Source: CALHVX01 sp039198065 (lineage in GTDB: Bacteria; Pseudomonadota; Gammaproteobacteria; Pseudomonadales; Azotimanducaceae). From it: a DNA stretch of 64,000 bases. The notes under the pieces are model-generated. The model was not told the DNA's origin. It was given only the letters and a program-made list of their open reading frames with translations, and did no database searches. The translations under genes and the position numbers were made by a program. Within the stretch, counting starts at the first letter, position 1; each line of letters starts with the position of its first letter. Below are positions 8,457-17,513 of this stretch, piece by piece. The stretch is taken from assembly GCA_039198065.1 (NCBI GenBank), contig JBCCTU010000002.1, positions 62,001 to 126,000 of the forward strand, given 5' to 3'.

Positions 8457-9388
8457 TTCAGGGACGCCGTGACGTAAAACCGGCGCGAGCCCCGCTGTAC
8501 TTCTAACCGCGCAGATCCTTGCGTCAGCAGTCCACCGAGGCGACCGGTGTCCTGACGGACGTTGCCGACCGATTGGCCATTGACAGATAATATGACATCT
8601 CCTGACTGCAGCCCGAATTGGCTGAGCTGTGGTGTGCTCGCCAGATTGCCGAGCCGATACCCCTCGCTGCCCCCGGCGGCGACGGGTTGCACACCCAGCT
8701 CCTGCAACAGCCCTTCAGGGTCGTTGCTCAGTCGATCACTGTACGCTTCGAGGAATTCCCGCGGGGTACGCGGGTTGCGGTCTGCGACGGAGTTGCCACC
8801 CGAAGCGGGGGCCAGTTCCGATTCGCCGGTCCCTCCCGGTTGCCCTGGAGCCAGCCCGCGGCGGGTGCGCTGTAGAGGTTTCACCGGCGTGCGACTGCTG
8901 CGATCGGCAACGATGCCGTTAGACGCTTCGTCAAAGCTCAGCTCCTCACGCTTGCCGAGCCGGCTGATGATGATTCGGTCGCTGAACACTTCTTCCAGCG
9001 TCGCATTACCGGGAACTTTCTCACCAATGCCGTAAAGCAAGCCCTGCTTGTTTTTCTGCGCAACGATTGCAGCTGAATCCTCGGGCCGTTCGGCCACGAA
9101 GACGCCGAGCAGTTCCAGCGGCAGCTTGGTAACGGTGACTTTTTCCTGAGCAGGCGCTGCTGTGGTATTGGCAGTTGCCTTGCCGAAGAGATGTTTGTTG
9201 CGAATGACGTTGATATTCGTGCGCGCTGGCTTCCGGTTGACGGCTTGCCGTTGTGCGGCAGGTTGCAGCTCAACGGTGGGGCCAAGGATCAGCGCAAACG
9301 CCGTGCTCGCCAGCGTCCAGGCGATACCTACGATCAGCAGCCAGTAGCACACCGTTGGAAGCATCGAAGTGGAAAGTAGTTTGTTCAC
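8453..9388 (-). CDS. gspC: Type II secretion system protein GspC
   Basis: 311-residue inner-membrane protein linking the T2SS platform to the secretin. It has one N-terminal membrane segment (about 12-34), a periplasmic homology region (LPLELLGVFVAERPEDSAAIV, quoted in part, with GNATLEEVFSDRIIISR), a Ser/Pro/Gly-rich linker and a C-terminal PDZ domain (LSQFGLQSGDVILSVNGQSV). Length and domain order are typical. The stop overlaps the gspD start by four bases. Confidence 0.92.
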   Translation of the reverse strand: MNKLLSTSMLPTVCYWLLIVGIAWTLASTAFALILGPTVELQPAAQRQAVNRKPARTNINVIRNKHLFGKATANTTAAPAQEKVTVTKLPLELLGVFVAERPEDSAAIVAQKNKQGLLYGIGEKVPGNATLEEVFSDRIIISRLGKREELSFDEASNGIVADRSSRTPVKPLQRTRRGLAPGQPGGTGESELAPASGGNSVADRNPRTPREFLEAYSDRLSNDPEGLLQELGVQPVAAGGSEGYRLGNLASTPQLSQFGLQSGDVILSVNGQSVGNVRQDTGRLGGLLTQGSARLEVQRGSRRFYVTASLK

Positions 9389-9416
9389 AGCATCCTACGT
9401 CTTACCAGGCGCGATT

Positions 9417-10166
9417 CTAGAAAAGCTGTTGCTCGACTTCTAATACCACAGCGTGATCCGGCTCACTCCCTGGCCAAGGCATGCGCGCGATTTCGGTAAA
9501 TCGGCGGGTCACGCCAATTTTCACGAACTGCTCGCTGGTGATACTCGTAAACAGCACGGGATAGGTGACGCCCGGGGTATAGACCTCGACCTCGGGCTGC
9601 CGTTCCTCGGTCAGCGCTAGCTGGGCCGACAATGGCGGCAGTTGTGTCGTAGTCGTTCCGTTCTGCAGCGTATAGCTGGTCAATCCGCCGTCCCAGGCGA
9701 GCGCCCCGCTCAGAGCCTGAAGCTGGATGCGTTCGAGCAATTCCGGCAGCGCGAATGCGCCGCGCACGCCGGTGAGCTCTAGGTCGCCGTCGATGCGGAT
9801 GTCGTAGGGTGCCAGCACTCGCACCAGCAGCGCGTTGCCGAGCGAACCGTCGAGCGCGAAGCGCACCTCTTGGTCCCGATTGATCTGAACCGGCCCGGAC
9901 AGGTCAACGGCCGAACCGTTGAGGCTAAGCTCGACGGCCAGCGTCAGAGAACCAAGCGCCAGAGCATCGAGGTCCCAGCTCACCAGACCCAGGGCTTCGC
10001 CCTCAAGAAAGAGACGCGCCTGCCCTTGCCAGAGCGTGCCTGCTGGCTGCACGAGCTGAACCGGGCCGGCCGGCAGCTGCTCAATGGCAAGCCGCGCCGG
10101 AATGCGGGTTACTGCAAGGGCGGTGACAACCAGGAGTACCAGCAGCACGACGAGCAGGGTTCGCAT
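9417..10166 (-). CDS. gspN: Type II secretion system protein GspN
   Basis: 249-residue protein with an N-terminal membrane anchor (MRTLLVVLLVLLVVTALAV) and a periplasmic beta-rich domain including LPAGPVQLVQPAGTLWQGQA, typical of GspN, an accessory T2SS component. The frame is open to 10253, but the ATG at 10166 sits just after the dapE stop and starts exactly at the membrane anchor, so it is preferred. It lies 28 bases before gspC; the order gspN-gspC-gspD forms one leftward unit. Confidence 0.85.
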   Translation of the reverse strand: MRTLLVVLLVLLVVTALAVTRIPARLAIEQLPAGPVQLVQPAGTLWQGQARLFLEGEALGLVSWDLDALALGSLTLAVELSLNGSAVDLSGPVQINRDQEVRFALDGSLGNALLVRVLAPYDIRIDGDLELTGVRGAFALPELLERIQLQALSGALAWDGGLTSYTLQNGTTTTQLPPLSAQLALTEERQPEVEVYTPGVTYPVLFTSITSEQFVKIGVTRRFTEIARMPWPGSEPDHAVVLEVEQQLF

Positions 10167-10173
10167 GACAACC

Positions 10174-11334
10174 TCAGGACTGCGCGAGTTTGCGAGCGAT
10201 GGCCTCGTAGAGACGCGCCAATGGATCCAGGTCGCTAAGGGCCACACATTCATCGACCTGATGGATGGTGGCGTTTACCGGACCCAGTTCGACGATCTGA
10301 GTCCCGAGGCGGGCAATGAACCGGCCGTCCGAAGTCCCACCGGCGGTCGACAGCTCGCAATCGCCGCCGGTGATCTCCCGTATCGCGGTCTGCACGGCAT
10401 CGGTGAGCGCGCCCCGAGGCGTTAAAAATGGCTCGCCGGACAGCTGCCAGTCGAGCTCGTAATCGAGGTCGAAACGGTCCAGCAGCGCGTGCACACGGGT
10501 GCGCAGGCTGGCTTCGGTCTGCTCCGTTGAGTATCGGAAGTTGAACCGGAACTCGGCGCTGCCGGGAACGACGTTGGTCGCACCGGTACCGGCCGCGACG
10601 TTAGAAATTTGCAAGCTTGTTGGCGGGTAGTACTCGTTGCCGGCGTCCCAGTGTTCTGCGACCAGCGCTGCCAGAGGTGCCATGGCCAGGTGAATGGGGT
10701 TGCGCACCTGTTCCGGGTAAGCCACATGGCCCTGGATTCCCTTTACCCGGAGGGTTGCGTTCAACGAACCGCGGCGGCCGTTGCGAACCACGTCGCCGAG
10801 CCGCTCTGACGAACTGGGTTCGCCAACGAGGCAGTACTCGGGGTGAAGCCCGCGCGCTTCAAGCCAATCAACGACTCGCACGGTCCCGTCGATGGCGGGC
10901 CCTTCTTCGTCGCTGGTGAGCAGGAACGCGAGCCGCAGGCCTGAAAAGCCCGACTGAACGAGCCGCTCAACGGCAACGATCATCGCCGCAAGGCTGGCTT
11001 TCATGTCCGCTGCCCCGCGACCGTAGAGCATTCCCGCGTACTCCGTTGCCTCGAAGGGTGGGCTTCGCCACTGCTCGGCGGGCCCGGTGGGTACAACATC
11101 GGTGTGGCCTGCGAACACCAGCCATGGGCCGTCTGTACCCCAGGTTGCCCAGAGGTTGTCGACAGCACCGAACTTTAGTGGGGTCAATTCGAAGCCGAGG
11201 GCCTCGAGGCGCGCACCGAGCAGAGCCTGACAGCCACCGTCGGCGGGCGTCACGCTCTGTCGTTCAATCAAGGCTTGGGTGAGTTCGCGAACGTCCGCGC
11301 GGGAAGGTTCTGCAGCGTGTGCGGGTGTACTCAT
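10174..11334 (-). CDS. dapE: Succinyl-diaminopimelate desuccinylase DapE
   Basis: 386-residue di-zinc M20-family hydrolase releasing LL-diaminopimelate from its N-succinyl form, in lysine and peptidoglycan precursor synthesis. The zinc-ligand and catalytic motifs are FAGHTDVVP, YGRGAADMKAS, TSDEEGPA (catalytic Glu pair), GEPSSSERLGD and the C-terminal ATIHQVDE. Its start is two bases after the dapD stop, so it is cotranscribed with dapD. Confidence 0.96.
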   Translation of the reverse strand: MSTPAHAAEPSRADVRELTQALIERQSVTPADGGCQALLGARLEALGFELTPLKFGAVDNLWATWGTDGPWLVFAGHTDVVPTGPAEQWRSPPFEATEYAGMLYGRGAADMKASLAAMIVAVERLVQSGFSGLRLAFLLTSDEEGPAIDGTVRVVDWLEARGLHPEYCLVGEPSSSERLGDVVRNGRRGSLNATLRVKGIQGHVAYPEQVRNPIHLAMAPLAALVAEHWDAGNEYYPPTSLQISNVAAGTGATNVVPGSAEFRFNFRYSTEQTEASLRTRVHALLDRFDLDYELDWQLSGEPFLTPRGALTDAVQTAIREITGGDCELSTAGGTSDGRFIARLGTQIVELGPVNATIHQVDECVALSDLDPLARLYEAIARKLAQS

Positions 11335-11336
11335 GA

Positions 11337-12362
11337 TCAGTTGTGTGCGTGTAGTGCTTCGTTAAGGGTGATCGCGTTGCCGTTGGGTCGAACTTCAACA
11401 CGACCCGTGTGTCCGTTGCGCAGAAACAGCAGGTCACTGGCTCCGGCCAGTTCGCGGGCCTTTAGCAGGCGTTCGCCGTCTGCGCCCATAAACGTTACCG
11501 GTGTTGCGGCGGTGATATAGAGCCCGGCTTCGATGGTGCAGCGATCGCCGAGCGGTATGCCGGTTCCGGCATTAGCGCCGATCAGACAGTGCTCGCCGAT
11601 GGTAATGCGGATGTCGCCACCACCGGACAGCGTTCCCATGGTGGAAGAGCTTCCGCCAAGATCCGTATGGGCGCCGACGACAACCCCTTGAGAGACCCGG
11701 CCTTCGAGCATGTTCGGTCCGAGCGCGCCGGCGTTGAAGTTGACGAAGCCTTCGTGCATCACGGTCGAACCCTCGCCGAGGTAGGCGCCAAGCCGCACCC
11801 GTGCGCTGTCGGCGATGCGTACGCCACTCGGATGCAGGTAGTTCGTGAGCTTTGGAAACTTATCGACGGCGTGTACGTCGAGGATCCTGCCTGCTGCCCG
11901 AGCCGCCAATTGGCGCGCGGTCAGTTCGGTCAGGGCGACGGGTCCCTCGTTGGTCCAGGCCAGATTGGGTAGGTGGGAAAAAATGTTTGCCAGGTCGAGG
12001 CTGTTCGGCAGACACAGCCGGTGCGACAGCAGATGCAGTTTCAGGTACGCGCAGGCTGTGTCTTCGATTGGCGCATCGGTCGGCAGCCAACAGGCGATCA
12101 GCGGTCGGTCATGTTCCAGCAGCGCGCGCTGCGCAGCGGCAGCGTCGCGTCCCTCGGGCGCAACAGCGTCGAGCCGTTCAAGGAGCGTACCGGCCTGCGC
12201 CGGGGTGATCGTCGAACTACCGACCGGCAGCGTCTCGCGCAGCGCCGCGGCGGCTGCATCACTCACACGCTGGGGCATGGGGAACCACACATCGAGGGTG
12301 GCACCGGCGGCGCTGGTGGTCGCCCAGCCGAGGGCAAATGCGTTGAGAGCGGAGTCAGTCAT
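11337..12362 (-). CDS. dapD: Tetrahydrodipicolinate N-succinyltransferase DapD
   Basis: 341-residue left-handed beta-helix succinyltransferase that starts the succinylase branch of lysine synthesis. The C-terminal half carries hexapeptide-repeat turns, with GEGSTVMHEGFVNFNAG, GRVSQGVVVGAHTDLGG and IGANAGTGIPLGDRC. It is the longer Pseudomonas/Actinobacteria-type DapD rather than the 274-residue E. coli type. A 105-bp gap separates it from dapC and may hold its own promoter. Confidence 0.95.
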   Translation of the reverse strand: MTDSALNAFALGWATTSAAGATLDVWFPMPQRVSDAAAAALRETLPVGSSTITPAQAGTLLERLDAVAPEGRDAAAAQRALLEHDRPLIACWLPTDAPIEDTACAYLKLHLLSHRLCLPNSLDLANIFSHLPNLAWTNEGPVALTELTARQLAARAAGRILDVHAVDKFPKLTNYLHPSGVRIADSARVRLGAYLGEGSTVMHEGFVNFNAGALGPNMLEGRVSQGVVVGAHTDLGGSSSTMGTLSGGGDIRITIGEHCLIGANAGTGIPLGDRCTIEAGLYITAATPVTFMGADGERLLKARELAGASDLLFLRNGHTGRVEVRPNGNAITLNEALHAHN

Positions 12363-12467
12363 GGCATCTCGTATGTGAGCTTTGGTTAAGCGTTACATGA
12401 ACGGCACGGCATTTTGCCGGTCGCATTTATGTGCGCAACGCTATCACAGCCCCCGGCTCGGCTAGCG

Positions 12468-13676
12468 TCATTGTGCGGCGGCAAGCAAGCGATCGAGACC
12501 GTCGTCGCAGGCGCTTTCGTCGGCCACCCAAGCGATGCGGACCCGTCCCGCGCCCGGGTTACCAAAGGCATCGTCGCGGGCCAGGTAGCGCCCCGGCAGA
12601 ATCTCTAGATTCCAGTCAGCTTTCAGGCGTTGTGCCAGGATTTCGTCGTCGCACTCCTGCCACAGCGAGACCGGTAGCCAGGAAAAGAAGCCACCCGGTG
12701 GCACGGCGACCGGATCGATTGCGCTGAGCCGCTCGCTGGCACGGATCAGCTTCTGCTGGTAGCGGTCGCGGTTTGCAGCCACGTGCGCCTCGTCGCTCCA
12801 GGCAAGACGGCTCACCTCCTGGGTATGCCAGGGTAGGGCGCAGCCCTGGTAGGTTCGATAGCGCAGGAACGCAGCGAGCTGCTCGGCGTCACCGGCCACC
12901 AGGCCGCTGCGTAGCCCGGGCAGATTTGAGCGTTTCGACAGCGAGTTGAACACGAGACAGCGATCGAAGGCGGGAAAACGGGCCGCCACCGCTGCTTCGA
13001 GCAGCCCCGAGGGCGGTGCTGATGTGCTGTAGATTTCCGAGTAACACTCATCCGAGAGCAACAGCACGTCGTGCTCATTTGCGAGCTGGACCAGACGTAC
13101 GAGGTCCTCGCGAGACCAGAGCGCACCGGAGGGATTCGCCGGTGTGCACAGGTATACGAGGTCGGTGCGTCGCCAATCGTCTGCGCTCATAGTGCCCAGA
13201 CCGCCCGGTTGTTCGCTCAAGTTTTCGCCGCGATAAAAGTGAACCTGAGCACCGGCGAGGAGGCTCGCGCCTTCGTAAATCTGATAGAACGGGTTGGGCA
13301 GCCGTACTACGGGGCGGCCCGTGTCCGGCAGCAACGCCTGGGCGACGGCAAACAGGGCTTCCCGGGTGCCCGCTACGGGCAATACCTGGCGCTCCGGATC
13401 AACGCTGCAGTGGAACCGCCCGTCGAGCCACGCCGCCAGCGCAGCGCGCAGCTCGGGGGTGCCACGAGTCGCCGGGTAGCGCCCGAGCGAGGTAGCCAGG
13501 AGCGCGCGATCGCTCAGCGCATCGAGTACGAAGTCTGGGGCGGCGTGTTTCGGCTCGCCAAGGGACAGCCGCAGTTCTGACTTCTCGCCTCGATAGGGCC
13601 GATCCGCGAGCAAGCGGCCCAGGCGCTCGAAAGGATATGGGTGGAGCCGGGTTAAGCGTGCGTTGCCGATCGCCAT
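12468..13676 (-). CDS. dapC: Succinyldiaminopimelate transaminase DapC
   Basis: 402-residue fold-type I PLP aminotransferase converting N-succinyl-2-amino-6-ketopimelate to N-succinyl-LL-diaminopimelate. The family features are LSLGEPKHAAPDFV near the N-terminus, the TPANPSG substrate loop, LSDECYSEIY with the PLP-ring Asp, and the NSLSKRSNLPGLRSG segment with the PLP lysine. It sits 3 bases after glnD in a leftward map-glnD-dapC-dapD-dapE series, an arrangement seen in other Gammaproteobacteria. Confidence 0.94.
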   Translation of the reverse strand: MAIGNARLTRLHPYPFERLGRLLADRPYRGEKSELRLSLGEPKHAAPDFVLDALSDRALLATSLGRYPATRGTPELRAALAAWLDGRFHCSVDPERQVLPVAGTREALFAVAQALLPDTGRPVVRLPNPFYQIYEGASLLAGAQVHFYRGENLSEQPGGLGTMSADDWRRTDLVYLCTPANPSGALWSREDLVRLVQLANEHDVLLLSDECYSEIYSTSAPPSGLLEAAVAARFPAFDRCLVFNSLSKRSNLPGLRSGLVAGDAEQLAAFLRYRTYQGCALPWHTQEVSRLAWSDEAHVAANRDRYQQKLIRASERLSAIDPVAVPPGGFFSWLPVSLWQECDDEILAQRLKADWNLEILPGRYLARDDAFGNPGAGRVRIAWVADESACDDGLDRLLAAAQ

Positions 13677-13679
13677 GGC

Positions 13680-16364
13680 TCAACCGTTCATTCCGTTCAT
13701 TCCATTCACCCCGTTCAACCCGTTTTGGGGCGTCGCGCCGACGGAACGATCGAGTTCCTGCCGCATGTGGTTTTCGATCTCATAGATGTGCTGGGGATCG
13801 ACGATCGGCTCGCCGTCGGTGGCCTGAATATCAAAACTGTCTTCGACCCGATCGCCAAGGGTAGTAATACGAGCCGTGGTTATGTTGATCCGCAGCTCCG
13901 CCAGCAGCTGACCGATGATGGCTAACAGTCCCGGGCGATCGGAGGCGATGATGCGCAGCGTCGATGAGTCCGATTGCGGTTCGTTTTCAATCCTGACTTC
14001 CGTCGGCCGGGTCAGCTGCCGCGCGCGGCGTGACAGGCGTTTGCTGCGTGTTCCAGCCAGCGGTGTCTCGCCATTGAGCGCACTGCGTAAACGATCACTC
14101 AGCTGGTTGCGGCGGGTAGGGTCGATGGCGTTGCCGTCTTCGTCGAGAATGACGAACTGGTTGCAGCAACGGCCGTCGTCGGATGTGACGAGCCGGGCGT
14201 CGTAGATCGATAAATCCGCACGATCGATGAGCGTTACCAGGGTGGCGAAAATACCCGGCCGATCCCAGAGGTAGGCGAACAGGCTGGTGGATGCTGCTTC
14301 ACCGGGCTGAGGCGCGCTTGCGCGTGTGAAGACGAGTGCGCCGTCGGCGAGATCATGACGCGCGATGACTTCGGTGATCTCCGCCACCTCGCGTGGTGTG
14401 TGGCGAAGAAAAAAGTCCTCTCCCAGCACCGCCCAGGCGCCTTCGATTGCAACGCGATCGAGCGCTTTCAGCTGTGCTTTGCCGCGAGGCTCCTGCAGCC
14501 GGGAAAGAGCCCAGCTCTGCGTTTCGCTGATCGATTCGTCCCGATCGAGCGGTGATTCGAGGCCGCGGCGCAGCGCCCGCTTTGTTTCTAAGTACAGCTG
14601 CCGCAGCAGCGTTGCGCGCCAGTTGTTCCAAAGCGTCGGGTTGGTCGCATTGATGTCTGCCACCGTTAGCGCGTACAGGTAGTTGAGGCGCCGCTCGGAC
14701 TTCACTTCCTGGGCAAAGGCGTGGATGACATCGGGGTCGTAAATGTCTTTGCGTTGTGCCGTTGCCGACATCAGCAGATGCTCCTGAACCAGCCATTCAA
14801 CCAGCACGGTGTCGCTTTTCGACAGGCCGTGTCGCTGACAGAACACGACGACGTCGTGAGCGCCGAGGGTTGAGTGATCGCCCCCCCGGCCTTTACCGAT
14901 GTCGTGGAACAGGCCGGCGATGTAGAGCAGTTCGATCTTGGTGATTGCCCGGACACAGTGCGCGGCAATCGGATGTTTGCGTTCCGCCGAGCGCAGTCGA
15001 AAGCGGCGCATGTTGCGAATCACTTCCATGGTGTGCTGGTCGACGGTGTAGATGTGGAACAGATCGTGTTGCATTTGGCCGACGACCTGGCCGAATTCCG
15101 GCAGGTAACGGCCGAGGACGCCGTAGCGTCGCATGCGGGTGAGCTGGGTAACGACCGAGTGGGGTGAGCGCAACAGGTTCAAAAACAGCGCCGTGTTGCG
15201 ATCGTCGCGCCGAAAGGCATCGTCGATAAGGTGCAGGTTGGCACGGATGGCGCGGATCGTGTTGGCGCGCACACCGGCGACATCGGGACGATTGGCGAGC
15301 AGCACGAACAGTTCCAGCAGCGCGCTCGGGTGCTCCGCGAACACCTGCTCCGACACGGCTTCCATGTAGCCGTTGCGTAGCTGAAAGCGGTCGTTGATTG
15401 CCAGTCGTTCGTCCCGGCCGCGACGTTTGAGAATCTGCTCGTCAAAAGCCTGCAGCATGATGTCGTTCACTTCCCGCAACGTCAGCACGTGCCGGTAGTA
15501 GCCCTGCATGAAACGTTCAACGCCAAGCCGCGCGTTGGTGTCGACGTAACCCAGTTGCCGGGCCAGGGTGCGCTGATGCTCAAACTGCAGCCGGTCCTCT
15601 TTGCGACCCGCCACCAAGTGGAGTCCGTAGCGCACCCAGAGGAGGTAGCGGCGCCCGTTGATCAGCCAGTCACGCTCCTGTCGGGTCAGGATGTGCGGTG
15701 CCTCCAGAGCTGCCGGATCGGCGGTGCCGAAGTGGCGCTGAAAGACCCACATGGCCGTTTGTAGGTCCCGCAGCCCCCCGGGCGACTCCTTGATGTTCGG
15801 TTCGAGCTCGTAGTCTGTATTCGCGAATCGAGCGTGTCGCCGCCGTTGCTCGTCGAGCTTGGCCCGGTAGTAGGCATCCGATGGCCAGACGCGGCGCGGA
15901 TCGAGCGCGTCGTCGATTGCGGCGGCGATCTCCCCGTTGACAACAAGGGGGCGTCGATCGAAGAGATTGGTGGCCACGGTCTGGTCGCTGCGGGCCAGTT
16001 GACGCAGCTCACCGACAGCCCGAACGCTGTGGCCCACATCGAGGCCGAGATCGAACAAAGCGTGCACGAACGCTTCGACGGGCTCGGCATGGGCCCTGGG
16101 ATCAGTACCGACGATCAGCACGTCGAGGTCGGACTTCGGCAACATTTCGCCGCGGCCGTAGCCGCCGACGGCGTAGAGCGCAAGCTCCGAGCCGGTAAGG
16201 GTGGACTGCCACAGCTCCCGCAGCAGAGCATCGATGAGCGCGGTCCGCTCGGCCAGCAGCGAGAACACCTGCTCCCGGCGCCAGTACCGTGCTTCGAGGA
16301 CGGTGTCGAGCTCAGCCAGCCGCTCGCGCGGAGTGCGAGGTTCCGGGGCCCGGCTTTCGCTCAC
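13680..16364 (-). CDS. glnD: Bifunctional PII uridylyltransferase/uridylyl-removing enzyme GlnD
   Basis: 894-residue nitrogen sensor that uridylylates PII proteins when glutamine is low and removes UMP when it is high. It has an N-terminal nucleotidyltransferase domain with GGYGRGEMLPKSDLD (67-81), a PII-uridylyltransferase helical region, an HD hydrolase domain with HDIGKGRGGDH, and two C-terminal ACT domains (DRPGIFATLV and DRPGLLAIIG). The protein ends in an odd Asn-Gly tail (NGLNGVNGMNGMNG) made by a 9-bp tandem repeat, absent from the ordinary family C-terminus. The start overlaps the map stop by four bases. Confidence 0.96.
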   Translation of the reverse strand: MSESRAPEPRTPRERLAELDTVLEARYWRREQVFSLLAERTALIDALLRELWQSTLTGSELALYAVGGYGRGEMLPKSDLDVLIVGTDPRAHAEPVEAFVHALFDLGLDVGHSVRAVGELRQLARSDQTVATNLFDRRPLVVNGEIAAAIDDALDPRRVWPSDAYYRAKLDEQRRRHARFANTDYELEPNIKESPGGLRDLQTAMWVFQRHFGTADPAALEAPHILTRQERDWLINGRRYLLWVRYGLHLVAGRKEDRLQFEHQRTLARQLGYVDTNARLGVERFMQGYYRHVLTLREVNDIMLQAFDEQILKRRGRDERLAINDRFQLRNGYMEAVSEQVFAEHPSALLELFVLLANRPDVAGVRANTIRAIRANLHLIDDAFRRDDRNTALFLNLLRSPHSVVTQLTRMRRYGVLGRYLPEFGQVVGQMQHDLFHIYTVDQHTMEVIRNMRRFRLRSAERKHPIAAHCVRAITKIELLYIAGLFHDIGKGRGGDHSTLGAHDVVVFCQRHGLSKSDTVLVEWLVQEHLLMSATAQRKDIYDPDVIHAFAQEVKSERRLNYLYALTVADINATNPTLWNNWRATLLRQLYLETKRALRRGLESPLDRDESISETQSWALSRLQEPRGKAQLKALDRVAIEGAWAVLGEDFFLRHTPREVAEITEVIARHDLADGALVFTRASAPQPGEAASTSLFAYLWDRPGIFATLVTLIDRADLSIYDARLVTSDDGRCCNQFVILDEDGNAIDPTRRNQLSDRLRSALNGETPLAGTRSKRLSRRARQLTRPTEVRIENEPQSDSSTLRIIASDRPGLLAIIGQLLAELRINITTARITTLGDRVEDSFDIQATDGEPIVDPQHIYEIENHMRQELDRSVGATPQNGLNGVNGMNGMNG
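13683..13727. repeat. 9-bp tandem repeat encoding the GlnD C-terminal tail
   Basis: Five 9-bp units, consensus CCGTTCATT/C, lie at 13683, 13692, 13701, 13710 and 13719. On the coding (minus) strand each gives Asn-Gly-X, ending one codon before the stop. Confidence 0.85.
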
Positions 16365-17152
16365 AGCTCCGTTTCTTCAGCCCGCCGGGTCAGCACCTCA
16401 GCACCGTCAGCGGTGACCAGAATCGTGTGCTCCCACTGCGCTGACGCCTTGTGGTCTTTGGTCACCACGGTCCAGCCGTCCGGAAGGAGTTTTACGTGGC
16501 GGCTACCGGCGTTGATCATCGGTTCGATGGTGAAGGTCATCCCGGCCTCGAGGGCGCGGCCTTTGCCGGGTCGGCCATAGTGGACGATTTGCGGGTCATC
16601 GTGAAAGACCCGGCCGATCCCGTGCCCGCAGTACTCGCGGACCACAGAGAAATGCTCCTTCTCGGCCAAAGACTGGATTGCATAGCCAATATCGCCAAGC
16701 GTCGCGCCCGGCCGGACCGCCCTAATGCCCGCGTACAGGCACTCCTGAGTAACCCGGCACAGCCGCTCACTGAGGATTGTGGGTTTACCGACGATGAACA
16801 TCTTGCTGGTATCGCCGTGGAAACCATCTTTTATGACGGTGACATCGATATTGATCATGTCCCCGTTTTTGAGTTTCTTTTTATCCGTGGGAATCCCATG
16901 GCAGACCACGTGATTGACGGAGGTGCAGATCGATTTCGGAAAGGGCGGCTGGTGTGGTCCGCCCCCGTAGCCGAGGGGGGCAGGGATACAGTCAATTTCA
17001 TTGACAATATAGTCGTGACAGAGCGTATTGAGCCGGTCGGTTGTCACCCCAGGTTTGACGTGCTCTCCAATCATTTCCAGCACGCTTGCCGCAAGGCGTC
17101 CAGCCGTACGCATGGACTGAATGTCTGCTTCGGTGGAAACGCGAGCAACCAT
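16361..17152 (-). CDS. map: Type I methionine aminopeptidase
   Basis: 263-residue metalloenzyme removing the initiator methionine from nascent proteins. The metal-binding pattern of the family is visible: VCHGIP, INIDVTVIKDGFHGDTS (two Asp), EYCGHGIG (His), FTIEPMI (Glu) and EHTILVTADG (Glu). It lies back to back with rpsB, the conserved gammaproteobacterial map/rpsB arrangement, and is first in the map-glnD-dapC leftward run. Confidence 0.96.
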   Translation of the reverse strand: MVARVSTEADIQSMRTAGRLAASVLEMIGEHVKPGVTTDRLNTLCHDYIVNEIDCIPAPLGYGGGPHQPPFPKSICTSVNHVVCHGIPTDKKKLKNGDMINIDVTVIKDGFHGDTSKMFIVGKPTILSERLCRVTQECLYAGIRAVRPGATLGDIGYAIQSLAEKEHFSVVREYCGHGIGRVFHDDPQIVHYGRPGKGRALEAGMTFTIEPMINAGSRHVKLLPDGWTVVTKDHKASAQWEHTILVTADGAEVLTRRAEETEL

Positions 17153-17253
17153 GAAAAAACCTGCTTAGGGGGCCTGGGCGGGCCCGGTTGAGGGATGAGG
17201 GTGTGAACGGACGGTTCACCCCGGCAGCGGCCCTGTGTTGAGACCATCCAGTA

Positions 17254-17262
17254 TGGTATAAA
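17254..17262 (+). promoter_or_regulatory. Candidate rpsB promoter (extended -10)
   Basis: An extended -10 (TG-G-TATAAA, 17254-17262) is followed by a GC-rich discriminator (GCGCGCCG), the pattern of stringently controlled ribosomal-protein promoters. A TTGAGA at 17238 is too close (13 bp) to be a good -35. It lies about 250 bases upstream of the rpsB start, in the map/rpsB divergent gap. Confidence 0.45.
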
Positions 17263-17513
17263 GCGCGCCGCTCGCGAGCAACGCGAGCCCTGGGAGCCCG
17301 TACAGCGCAGAGTAGCGAGCTCGTAGCAAATAGCTAGACCTCAGGTACGGCCACCGGTCGTACCAGCAATCCGCTGATTCGATGCGCCGATCAGCATCGC
17401 GTTTGAGCCTACCGCACACCGTTACCGATGGGAGCTGCGGTCTTAAGACGTTTGCAGGGTGCCGGCCATGCCGGTTGCGAACGGGGGCTCAGGTGCTTAA
17501 CCCGGAGAAGACT
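17263..17513 (+). promoter_or_regulatory. rpsB leader region with hairpins (possible S2 autoregulatory leader)
   Basis: This long untranslated leader fills most of the 361-base map/rpsB gap. It contains a hairpin GGTACGGCC/GGTCGTACC (17344-17364, loop ACC), two mutually exclusive pairings around 17373-17399 (GCTGAT/ATCAGC and CGATGC/GCATCG) and a small hairpin CCGGC/GCCGG (17462-17474) shortly before the Shine-Dalgarno. Gammaproteobacterial rpsB leaders (the t44/S2 motif) are known autoregulatory sites for S2. I see suitable structure here but cannot confirm the consensus. Confidence 0.4.
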
